Shown: positions 6,527 to 12,302 of the stretch, piece after piece | Position numbering within the stretch: position 1 is the first letter of the stretch | Layout of the letters: every line of letters begins with the position of its first letter | DNA from: a bacterium | Lineage (GTDB): Bacteria > Bacillota > Clostridia > Christensenellales > Aristaeellaceae | Assembly: GCA_004563405.1 (NCBI GenBank) | Contig: SFTH01000036.1 | Coordinates: forward strand, 1-12,302 | DNA length: 12,302 nucleotides | Direction: 5' to 3' | The notes under the pieces: model-generated | Told to the model about the DNA's origin: nothing | Databases searched by the model: none | The model's input: only the letters and a program-made list of their open reading frames with translations | Program-made: the position numbers and the translations under genes

Positions 6527-7600
6527 TCAGTCGCCGAAGCAGATGCCCAGCGCCTTGGCCTCCTTGATGATGCTGGCCTTGGGATCCACCATCTTCAGCT
6601 TTCCGGCCACGTCTTCCAGGGGAACCTTCACGATCTCCCGGTTCTTGTAGCCCACCATGAAGCCGTACTCGCCGTTGAGAATCAGCTTGCCGGCCTCGCT
6701 GCCCAGGCGGCTGGCGAACACGCGGTCATAGGCGCAGGGACTGCCGCCGCGCTGGGTGTGGCCCGGCACGGTGACGCGCACGTCATAGCCGCTCTTTTTG
6801 AAAATCTGATCGGCGATTTCATAGGATACGGAGGGATGCTTGCGCTTTTCCAGCTTCTTTTTGTATTCCTTCTTGGAGAGCGCCGCGTCCTCCTTGCTGA
6901 TTGCGCCCTCCGCCACGGCCAGAATGGTAAAGCGGCTGCCGCGCTCGTGGCGCTCCCGGATCTTGTCGCACACCTTGTCGATGTCATAGGGAATCTCGGG
7001 AATCAGGATGATGTCCGCGCCGCCGGCCATGCCCGCGTTCAGCGGCAGCCAGCCCACCTTGTGCCCCATGATTTCCACGATGAACACGCGGCCGTGGGAT
7101 GCTGCGGTGGTGTGGATGCAGTCGATGGCGTCGGTGGCGATATCCACGGCGCTCTGGAAACCAAAGGTCATGTCCGTGCCCCAGAGATCGTTGTCAATGG
7201 TCTTGGGCAGGGTGACGATGTTCAGGCCCTGTTCACGCAGCAGGTTGGCGGTCTTGTGGGTGCCGTTGCCGCCCAGAATCACCAGGCAGTCCAGCTGCAG
7301 CTTGTAGTAGTTCTGCTTCATGGCCGCAACCTTGTCCAGGCCGTTGGCGTCGGGATCCTGAATGGTCTTGAAGGGCGTGCGGCTGGAGCCCAGGAAGGTG
7401 CCGCCCTTGGTGAGTATGCCGGAGAAATCATTGTAGGTGAGCAGGCGGAACTTTCCATAGATCAGGCCCTGATAGCCGTCCAGAAAACCGTAGATTTCCA
7501 CATCCTGCTTGGAATTAAAGAGCGTCTTTGCCACGCCGCGCATGGCCGCGTTCAGGGCCTGGCAATCGCCGCCGCTGGTCAACATGCCGATTCGTATCAT
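6527..7600 (-). CDS. pfkA: 6-phosphofructokinase, probably ATP-dependent
   Basis: The 357-residue protein carries the complete PFK signature set: SGGD (9-12), GGNGTH (110-115), the catalytic TIDND (134-138), MGHKVGW (178-184), PEIPYD (201-206) and GHTQRGGSP (280-288). The enzyme phosphorylates fructose 6-phosphate in glycolysis in the cytosol. It has Gly113 at the position numbered 104 in E. coli and Lys133 at the position numbered 124. In the PFK family Asp104 plus Lys124 marks pyrophosphate users, while Gly104 with Lys124 is seen in ATP-using actinomycete-type (group III) enzymes, so ATP is the more likely donor. MGH instead of the common MGR is a mild variation. The ATG at 7600 has TAAGGAGG upstream. 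It is a single-gene unit, divergent from ppk. Confidence 0.96.
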   Translation of the reverse strand: MIRIGMLTSGGDCQALNAAMRGVAKTLFNSKQDVEIYGFLDGYQGLIYGKFRLLTYNDFSGILTKGGTFLGSSRTPFKTIQDPDANGLDKVAAMKQNYYKLQLDCLVILGGNGTHKTANLLREQGLNIVTLPKTIDNDLWGTDMTFGFQSAVDIATDAIDCIHTTAASHGRVFIVEIMGHKVGWLPLNAGMAGGADIILIPEIPYDIDKVCDKIRERHERGSRFTILAVAEGAISKEDAALSKKEYKKKLEKRKHPSVSYEIADQIFKKSGYDVRVTVPGHTQRGGSPCAYDRVFASRLGSEAGKLILNGEYGFMVGYKNREIVKVPLEDVAGKLKMVDPKASIIKEAKALGICFGD

Positions 7601-7663
7601 GGGGCGTCCTCCTTACCAGATGAAATGTATGCGGAATAAACCAAAATTTTTCCAACTGTTTAC

Positions 7664-7692
7664 ATTATACCGCATCGCAGCGAGATATACAA
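7664..7692 (-). promoter_or_regulatory. Sigma-A promoter of pfk
   Basis: TATAAT (7664-7669) is perfect; TTGTAT (7687-7692) is a fair -35 at 17-base spacing. The start would be near 7657, giving a leader of about 57 bases. It lies back-to-back with the ppk promoter in the AT-rich gap 7601-7853. Confidence 0.78.
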
Positions 7693-7750
7693 GTCCAAAT
7701 TTTCGCCCAAATATTTGAATCAAACTTGCGCAAAGCCTGTTGATTTGCGG

Positions 7751-7779
7751 TTGAATTTGTCGAAATTTTTGGGTATAAT
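7751..7779 (+). promoter_or_regulatory. Sigma-A promoter of ppk1
   Basis: TTGAAT (7751-7756), a 17-base spacer and a perfect TATAAT (7774-7779). Transcription should begin near 7786, which rules out the upstream in-frame ATG at 7782 as the start of ppk1. The leader carries a small CGGGC/GCCCG hairpin (7825-7838) directly before the ribosome binding site. Confidence 0.88.
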
Positions 7780-7853
7780 GATTGCAAACCCCGGCGCGCC
7801 CCTGCGCGTCATCCACTCACAGCGCGGGCGGACGCCCGAGGAGGAGAACCAAC

Positions 7854-9959
7854 GTGCACAACGCGCAACAATGGGATCTGAGCTATACGCAAAACCGGGA
7901 GCTGAGCTGGCTGAAGTTCAACGAGCGCGTGCTGGCCGAGGCCGCGGACAGGACCGTGCCGCTGATCGAGCGGCTGCGCTTCGCGTCCATCTTCACCAGC
8001 AATCTGGACGAGTTTTTCATGGTGCGCGTGGGAAGCCTGTTCGACCTGAACGTCATCGCCCCGGACGACGTGGAAAACAAGAGCGGCATGACCCCCGCCC
8101 AGCAGCTGGACAAGGTCTTTGATGCCGTGCGCCCGCTGATCGTCCGCCGGGACGAAATCTACCGGGAGCTCACCCGGGAGCTGGCCGCGAAGGGCGTCAC
8201 CGAGCTGACCTACGACGGCCTGAGCGAGAGCCTGCGGGGCTATGTGAACGATTACTACAAGGAGTACATCCGCCCCATCCTCTCGCCCCAGATCATCGAC
8301 CGGAACCATCCCTTCCCTCACCTGAAGAACAAGGGCCTCTACGCCGCGGCGCTGCTGAACGCCCACGGCAAGAGCCTGCTGGGCGTCGTGGGCGTGCCCG
8401 GGTCCGTCCCGCCCATACTGATGATGCCCGGCACCCCCCTGCGCTATGTGCGCACGGAGGAAGTGATCGCCGGCCACCTGAAGAAGATCTTTAAGATCTA
8501 CGATGTGGAGGAATCTGCGGTCATCTCCGTCACCCGCAACGCGGACATCAGCCTCGACGAGGAGAAGTTTGACGAGGACAACCCGGACTTTCTGAACTAC
8601 ATGGCCAAGCTTCTGCACAAGCGGGAGCGGCTCGCCCCCGTGCGCCTGGAGCTGCAGGGCAACGCGCCCCGGCTGGCCAAGATGCTCGCCAGCTTCCTGA
8701 AGCTGGAGGGTAAGCAGGTGTACAGCTGCGCCTGCCCCCTCAAGCTCAGCTATGCCTACATGCTGGACAGCTGCGCGCCGGAGATGTACTACCCGCCCTA
8801 TGCGCCGGTGTGGCCCGCGTATCTCGACCGGGAGACGCCCATGCGCACGCAGATTCAGCAGCGGGACGTGCTTTTGTTCTATCCCTATCAGTCCATGCAG
8901 CCCTTCCTGGATCTGCTCAAGCAGAGCGCGGCCGATCCGCAGGTGCTGTCCATCAAGATCACCATCTACCGCCTGGCTCACAATTCCGCCATCGCCAAGT
9001 ACCTCTGCGAGGCGGCGGAAAACGGCAAGGAGGTCACGGTGATGATGGAACTGCGCGCCCGCTTCGACGAGCAGAACAACATCGAGTGGGCCCGCGAGAT
9101 GGAGGAGGCCGGCTGCCGCATCATCTACGGCCCGGAGAACTGCAAGTGCCACGCCAAAATCTGCCTCATCACCCGCCGGGAGAAGAGCGGCTTCTCCTAC
9201 ATCACCCAGATCGGCACCGGCAACTACAACGAAAAGACCTCCACCCTCTACACGGACTTCTGCATGATGACCGCCGATCCCGCCATTGCGCAGGATGCGG
9301 TGACCTTCTTCCAGAACATCCTCATCGGTTCCCTGGACGGAGACTATGAAAAGCTCTTCGTGGCTCCCAACGCCATGAAAAACCGCCTCATGCGCCTGAT
9401 TGACGACGAAATCGCCCGGGGCGAGGAGGGCCGCATCATCATCAAGGCCAACTCCATCACCGAGCGCGACCTCATCGACAAGCTCTCCGAGGCCTCCTGC
9501 GCCGGCGTGCGCATCGACCTGATCATCCGCGGCATCTGCTGCCTGATTCCCGGCGTTGCCGGAAAGACCGAGAACATCAAGGTCACCAGCATCGTGGGGC
9601 GCTTCCTGGAGCACTCCCGCATCTACCTCTTCGGCGAGGGCGAAAGCCGTCGCTGCTACCTCTCCTCCGCGGACATCATGACCCGCAACCAGACCCGGCG
9701 TGTGGAAATCGCCTGTCCCGTGACCAGCCCGGAACTCGTGGACGCGATTTCGGAGTATCTGAACCGCGTGCTCTCGGACAACCTCAAGGCCCGCAGACTG
9801 CACAGCGACGGCAGCTACCTCCCCGTGCAGGCGGGCGCGGAGGAGGCGCCGCTGGACGTGCAGGACTGGTACATGCGCCACCCGCTGGAGCTCCAGTCCA
9901 CCGCCGTCGCCCGCCCCGGCCTGCGCAAGCGCATCGCCCGCGCCCTGCGCCGCGGATAG
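7854..9959 (+). CDS. ppk1: Polyphosphate kinase 1
   Basis: The 701-residue protein has the full Ppk1 layout: N-terminal domain with NRELSWLKFNERVL (14-27) and SNLDEFFMVRVG (49-60), a head domain, and two phospholipase-D-like C-terminal domains. KCHAKICLI holds His433, matching the E. coli His435 that is phosphorylated during catalysis, and FLEHSRIY holds His587, matching E. coli His592. The enzyme reversibly moves the terminal phosphate of ATP to polyphosphate. I chose the GTG at 7854 because GAGGAGGAG lies just before it; the ATG at 7782 is at or before the transcription start and would add 24 unconserved residues. It is transcribed alone and divergently from pfk. No exopolyphosphatase gene is adjacent. 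Confidence 0.97.
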   Translation: MHNAQQWDLSYTQNRELSWLKFNERVLAEAADRTVPLIERLRFASIFTSNLDEFFMVRVGSLFDLNVIAPDDVENKSGMTPAQQLDKVFDAVRPLIVRRDEIYRELTRELAAKGVTELTYDGLSESLRGYVNDYYKEYIRPILSPQIIDRNHPFPHLKNKGLYAAALLNAHGKSLLGVVGVPGSVPPILMMPGTPLRYVRTEEVIAGHLKKIFKIYDVEESAVISVTRNADISLDEEKFDEDNPDFLNYMAKLLHKRERLAPVRLELQGNAPRLAKMLASFLKLEGKQVYSCACPLKLSYAYMLDSCAPEMYYPPYAPVWPAYLDRETPMRTQIQQRDVLLFYPYQSMQPFLDLLKQSAADPQVLSIKITIYRLAHNSAIAKYLCEAAENGKEVTVMMELRARFDEQNNIEWAREMEEAGCRIIYGPENCKCHAKICLITRREKSGFSYITQIGTGNYNEKTSTLYTDFCMMTADPAIAQDAVTFFQNILIGSLDGDYEKLFVAPNAMKNRLMRLIDDEIARGEEGRIIIKANSITERDLIDKLSEASCAGVRIDLIIRGICCLIPGVAGKTENIKVTSIVGRFLEHSRIYLFGEGESRRCYLSSADIMTRNQTRRVEIACPVTSPELVDAISEYLNRVLSDNLKARRLHSDGSYLPVQAGAEEAPLDVQDWYMRHPLELQSTAVARPGLRKRIARALRRG

Positions 9960-10007
9960 CGCGCCGGGCGGCACCGGATCGTGCGGATATTTTCCCGGGA
10001 CATGCTT

Positions 10008-10043
10008 AAGCGCGCCCTCTGTCGAAACGCAGAGTGCGCGCTT
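10008..10043 (+). terminator. Terminator of ppk1
   Basis: Arms AAGCGCGC (10008-10015) and GCGCGCTT (10036-10043) pair perfectly, with a further CTCTG/CAGAG inner stem, followed on the plus strand by GTCTGCATATTTAT. It starts 49 bases after the ppk1 stop. The tail is only moderately T-rich. Confidence 0.72.
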
Positions 10044-10099
10044 GTCTGCATATTTATCCACTTTTGTATTTATACAGAACACCCACAGCAGCTTCAGGC

Positions 10100-10133
10100 G
10101 CTCCCCTCCCGAATGTAGCTTCGGGAAGGGAGC
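10100..10133 (-). terminator. Hairpin at the 3' end of asnB
   Basis: Two 14-base arms with a 6-base loop. Read on the minus strand, the one imperfect position is a G-U wobble, so the RNA stem is continuous; read on the plus strand it is a C-A mismatch. This suggests selection on the asnB transcript. No T run follows on the minus strand, while the plus strand has ACACTTTT. It starts 14 bases beyond the asnB stop. Confidence 0.6.
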
Positions 10134-10147
10134 ACACTTTTCCCGCG

Positions 10148-11728
10148 TTATTTTCCGCTGTCGCCGTAGTTCTTCAGAACGCGGGCGGAGGGATCGTCTA
10201 CGTCGCAGCCGGGCCAGCTGCGGTTGGGCATCCAGAAGTCGGTCACCATCGCAGACTGTCCGGGATAGTACTTTTCAAAGATTTCCCTGTACAGCAGGCT
10301 CTCCTTGGTGAAGGGGCGTGCATGGTCGTACTTTTCGCAGCGGACACGGAACTCCTCATCCGTATAGCTGCGCTCCGCCAGCGCCTTCAGGTCGTCCACC
10401 ATGGAGTGGCCCACCGCGTCGCTGAAGGCCGCCTTTTGCCGCCACAGAATCTCCTCCGGCAGCAGGTGGTCCTCCGCAAAGGCCTGACGGATCAGGAACT
10501 TGCCCATGTTGTGCCGGTTCATCTTCAGGCTGGGGTCGATGGACATGGCGTAATGCACGAAGGCCAGATCACCGAAGGGCACGCGGGCCTCCAGGGAGTT
10601 GACCGAAATGCAGCGGTCAGCGCGCAGCACGTCATACATGTGCAATTCGCGGATGCGCTTCTCCGCCTCCTCCTGGAACGCCGCCGCATCGGGCGCAAAA
10701 TCTGTATATTTATAACCAAAGAGCTCGTCGGAGATTTCGCCGGTGAGCAGCACGCGCACGTCCGTGTTTTCGTGAATGTACTTGCACACCAGATACATGC
10801 CGATGCTCGCGCGGATGGTGGTGATGTCGTAGGTGCCCAGCAGTTCCACCACCGTCTCCAGCGCGTCCAGCACGTCCCGTTCGGAGATGATCACCTCGGT
10901 GTGGTCGCTGCCGATGAAGTCCGCCACCTTGCGGGCGTACTTCAGGTCGATGGCGTCCACGTCCATGCCGATGGAATAGGTGCGGATCCTGTGGGGCAGG
11001 CTCCGGGCTGCGATGGCACACACCAGGGAGCTGTCCAGACCGCCGCTGAGCAGGAAGCCCACCGGCGCGTCCGCGTCCAGGCGCTTCTCCACGCCTGCAA
11101 TCAGCAGCCGCCGGAGCTCCCGGCACACCGTCTCCTCGTCCTCCATCACGAACTGATCCACATGCGCCGGATCGGCGTAGCGCACGAACTCCCCGTCCGC
11201 CCAGTAGCATCCCGGCGGGAAGGGCAAAATTTTATCGCACAGGCCCATCAGGTTTTTCGGCTCGCTGGCGAAGGCCATGGAGCCGTCGGAGAGCCTGCCG
11301 TAGTAGAGCGGGCGGATGCCGATGGGATCGCGGGCGGCCACAAAGCTGCCCCGCTGCGCATCGTAGAGGATCAGCGCAAATTCAGCGTCCAGCGCCTTGA
11401 ACATCTCCAGTCCATATTCCCGATAGAGCGGCAGCAGAATTTCGCAGTCCGACTCGCCCCTGAAGCTGTATTTTTCCTTCAGGCGCTCGCGCACGGGGCG
11501 GAAGCCGTAGAGCTCGCCGTTGCACACCACATAGCTACCGTCCAGCTCAAAGGGCTGCATGCCGCGCTCGTCCAGGCCCATGATGGACAGGCGGTGGAAG
11601 CCCAGGTAGCCGCAGGGCAGCTCAACCATCGCGGACATGTCCGGCCCGCGGGAAATGGTGCGCTCGAAGCACGCCTTCAAAAGCTCCGGGGAAACGCTCT
11701 TGCTCTCAACGCCGAAAATGGAACACAT
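10148..11728 (-). CDS. asnB: Asparagine synthetase (glutamine-hydrolysing)
   Basis: The 526-residue protein makes asparagine from aspartate, glutamine and ATP. Cys2, after removal of Met, is the class II glutaminase nucleophile (MCSIFG). RGPD (27-30), RLSI (46-49), NGE (70-72) and GESD (91-94) complete the glutaminase site. The synthetase half has the PP-loop SGGLDSS (228-234), then TGEISDELFGY and NSLEARVPF. Length is close to E. coli AsnB (554). The ATG has GGAGGTG nine bases upstream. It is a single-gene unit controlled by an Asn T-box leader, and it converges on ppk1 at its 3' end. Confidence 0.96.
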   Translation of the reverse strand: MCSIFGVESKSVSPELLKACFERTISRGPDMSAMVELPCGYLGFHRLSIMGLDERGMQPFELDGSYVVCNGELYGFRPVRERLKEKYSFRGESDCEILLPLYREYGLEMFKALDAEFALILYDAQRGSFVAARDPIGIRPLYYGRLSDGSMAFASEPKNLMGLCDKILPFPPGCYWADGEFVRYADPAHVDQFVMEDEETVCRELRRLLIAGVEKRLDADAPVGFLLSGGLDSSLVCAIAARSLPHRIRTYSIGMDVDAIDLKYARKVADFIGSDHTEVIISERDVLDALETVVELLGTYDITTIRASIGMYLVCKYIHENTDVRVLLTGEISDELFGYKYTDFAPDAAAFQEEAEKRIRELHMYDVLRADRCISVNSLEARVPFGDLAFVHYAMSIDPSLKMNRHNMGKFLIRQAFAEDHLLPEEILWRQKAAFSDAVGHSMVDDLKALAERSYTDEEFRVRCEKYDHARPFTKESLLYREIFEKYYPGQSAMVTDFWMPNRSWPGCDVDDPSARVLKNYGDSGK

Positions 11729-11752
11729 AAATAAGCACCTCCGAATTGTATT

Positions 11753-11786
11753 GCGGCCCGTCCTCTGATTTCAGGACGAATGCCGC
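11753..11786 (-). terminator. T-box expression-platform hairpin next to the asnB ribosome binding site
   Basis: GCGGC/GCCGC (11782-11786 with 11753-11757) and CGTCCT/AGGACG (11773-11778 with 11759-11764) stack into one hairpin with an 8-base loop. It is followed by AATACAATT rather than a T run, and the ribosome binding site (11738-11742) begins 10 bases later. It holds the place of a T-box terminator but may not terminate efficiently. Confidence 0.7.
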
Positions 11787-12008
11787 GCTCCGTGGTGCCA
11801 CCTGATTTGCTTCTTAGCGGGCTCTGACAAGCCCCGGCTGCTGTAACGTGCCGCCACGCACGCCTCCCCTACTCGCGCTGCGCGCTTTGGGTTCGGGCTC
11901 GAAAGTGTTCTTTCGTCCGGCGCGCGGGCGGGGCTTCCAGCGCCCCCCGCTCTCTGTGCCGCGTGTCTCCGGCTTACTTTTCTTCCTCAACGCATCCCGT
12001 ATGAAATT
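11753..12008 (-). promoter_or_regulatory. T-box leader RNA, Asn-specific, upstream of asnB
   Basis: On the minus strand the elements come in the standard order. An AGTA motif (11975-11978) lies in the base of stem I. AGAGAGC (11949-11955) lies in the apical half. The likely specifier is AAC (Asn) at 11907-11909, followed by a purine. AGTAGG (11868-11873) and CGTTA (11844-11848) mark the stem II region, and a GGGCT/AGCCC stem III follows. The T-box proper, AGGTGGCACCACGG, is at 11790-11803. Its UGGC bulge (11797-11800) can pair with GCCA, the 3' end expected for tRNA-Asn with discriminator G. Uncharged tRNA-Asn should stabilise the antiterminator form and raise asnB expression. The specifier assignment is by position and gene context rather than a computed fold. 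Confidence 0.93.
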
Positions 12009-12014
12009 GGGTGT

Positions 12015-12043
12015 ATGATAGCACAGCTTTTTTCTCCTGTCAA
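12015..12043 (-). promoter_or_regulatory. Sigma-A promoter of the asnB T-box transcript
   Basis: TTGACA (12038-12043), a 17-base spacer and TATCAT (12015-12020). Transcription should begin near 12008, just before the T-box stem I. Confidence 0.88.
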
Positions 12044-12059
12044 TTGCAAATTTGCAATT
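12042..12059. promoter_or_regulatory. Perfect 18-bp palindrome overlapping the asnB -35, candidate operator
   Basis: AATTGCAAATTTGCAATT reads the same on both strands and shares two bases with the asnB -35 box. A dimeric repressor bound here would block RNA polymerase. I cannot name the regulator. Confidence 0.6.
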
Positions 12060-12147
12060 TTTTATTCTCTTAACATCATTTTTGTGGCCTATATATCGGA
12101 AATAATCGAATTTAGCGGAGCATTGGGCTTTGGAACGAAAAATCAAC

Positions 12148-12162
12148 AATTGAAAATTGCAA
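12148..12162. promoter_or_regulatory. Second TTGCAA-type site beside the right-edge promoter
   Basis: AATTGAAAATTGCAA resembles the 18-bp palindrome with one base missing and one half-site imperfect. It ends seven bases before the -35 of the plus-strand gene. It may be a second operator for the same regulator, or chance in AT-rich DNA. Confidence 0.4.
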
Positions 12163-12169
12163 AAACCGC

Positions 12170-12198
12170 TTGACACGCCCTTTGGAATCTGCTAATAT
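12170..12198 (+). promoter_or_regulatory. Sigma-A promoter of the gene entering at the right edge
   Basis: TTGACA (12170-12175), a 17-base spacer and TAATAT (12193-12198). The start would be near 12205, which coincides with the first base of the leader hairpin. Confidence 0.85.
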
Positions 12199-12204
12199 AC
12201 CAGC

Positions 12205-12254
12205 AAACAGAGCAAAGGGGCTGTGTCGTAGTCCGTTGTGCTCTGTTTTTATTT
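12205..12254 (+). terminator. Leader hairpin with T-rich tail, candidate attenuator
   Basis: AAACAGAGCA (12205-12214) and TGCTCTGTTT (12239-12248) form a perfect 10-bp stem. An inner GGGCT/AGTCC stem (12218-12222 with 12230-12234) caps it, and TTATTT follows. It lies between the promoter and the ATG at 12294, so it may be an attenuator, a regulated leader or a 5' stabilising structure. No known riboswitch core is recognisable in so short a leader. Confidence 0.65.
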
Positions 12255-12293
12255 CATTGAGCAAGGATGCTTACATTGAAGGAGGACGCAATC

Positions 12294-12302
12294 ATGAGTA
12301 AG
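12294..12302 (+). CDS. Start of a gene cut by the right edge (Met-Ser-Lys...)
   Basis: ATG AGT AAG at the end of the window is preceded by a strong GAAGGAGG site (about 8 bases spacing) and by a promoter and leader hairpin. Only three codons are visible, so the product cannot be named. It is divergent from asnB. Confidence 0.75.

Noticed and set aside
6248..7639. 463-codon open frame antisense to pfk
   Set aside because: Shadow of pfk; it also spans the pfk promoter and 3' hairpin.
7809..10082. 757-codon open frame antisense to ppk1
   Set aside because: Long antisense frames are expected in GC-rich coding DNA. The sense frame has all Ppk1 motifs and a ribosome binding site.
10034..11734. 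566-codon open frame antisense to asnB
   Set aside because: The asnB frame carries the complete catalytic motifs; the antisense product is His/Val/Ala-rich with no recognisable domain.
11814..12176. 120-codon minus-strand open frame upstream of asnB
   Set aside because: It covers the asnB promoter and the T-box RNA; its start lies upstream of the promoter.

Overview
The window is GC-rich bacterial DNA, almost certainly from a Clostridia-type Firmicute. The reasons are a SCIFF thioether-peptide precursor with its radical SAM maturase (a near-universal marker of Clostridia), a T-box leader on an asparagine synthetase gene, strong GGAGG ribosome binding sites, near-consensus sigma-A promoters in AT-rich intergenic gaps, and ATGA-coupled operons. 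The genus cannot be fixed from this sequence; a GC-rich gut or anaerobic-digester lineage is plausible.

Layout. Positions 1-1416 (minus): the N-terminal 472 residues of a secreted surface protein, with a signal peptide, a linker of 25 hexapeptide repeats encoded by 18-bp DNA repeats, and Ig-like/MBG-like modules; it runs off the left edge. Positions 1589-2064 (minus): a short unit with a perfect consensus promoter, an 87-residue two-helix membrane protein, tRNA-Leu(UAA) and a terminator. Positions 2198-5208 (minus): the SCIFF operon, with its promoter, a 48-residue six-cysteine precursor (scfA), an intergenic terminator, the radical SAM/SPASM maturase (scfB) and a translationally coupled Orn/Lys/Arg decarboxylase-family PLP enzyme. 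Positions 5242-6314 (minus): a cupin and a YczE/YitT-like membrane protein, coupled by ATGA. Positions 6483-7692 (minus): a phosphofructokinase. Positions 7751-10043 (plus): polyphosphate kinase Ppk1, divergent from pfk. Positions 10100-12043 (minus): asparagine synthetase under an Asn-specific T-box leader. Positions 12148-12302 (plus): promoter, leader hairpin and first three codons of a gene that leaves the window on the right.

How the genes work together. Glycolysis (Pfk) and polyphosphate/ATP handling (Ppk1) are transcribed divergently from one AT-rich gap. AsnB is controlled by tRNA-Asn charging through the T-box. A perfect TTGCAA-type palindrome overlaps its -35 box, and a similar sequence lies beside the -35 of the divergent right-edge gene. 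The SCIFF locus is the most distinctive system: a strong promoter and a terminator between precursor and maturase should give excess precursor over enzyme, and the PLP decarboxylase is tied to the maturase by a 4-base stop/start overlap. No mobile elements, CRISPR arrays or phage genes were seen. Intergenic gaps above about 200 bases (1417-1635, 6234-6526, 7601-7853, 11729-12293) are covered by the regulatory entries; nothing else in them could be supported.
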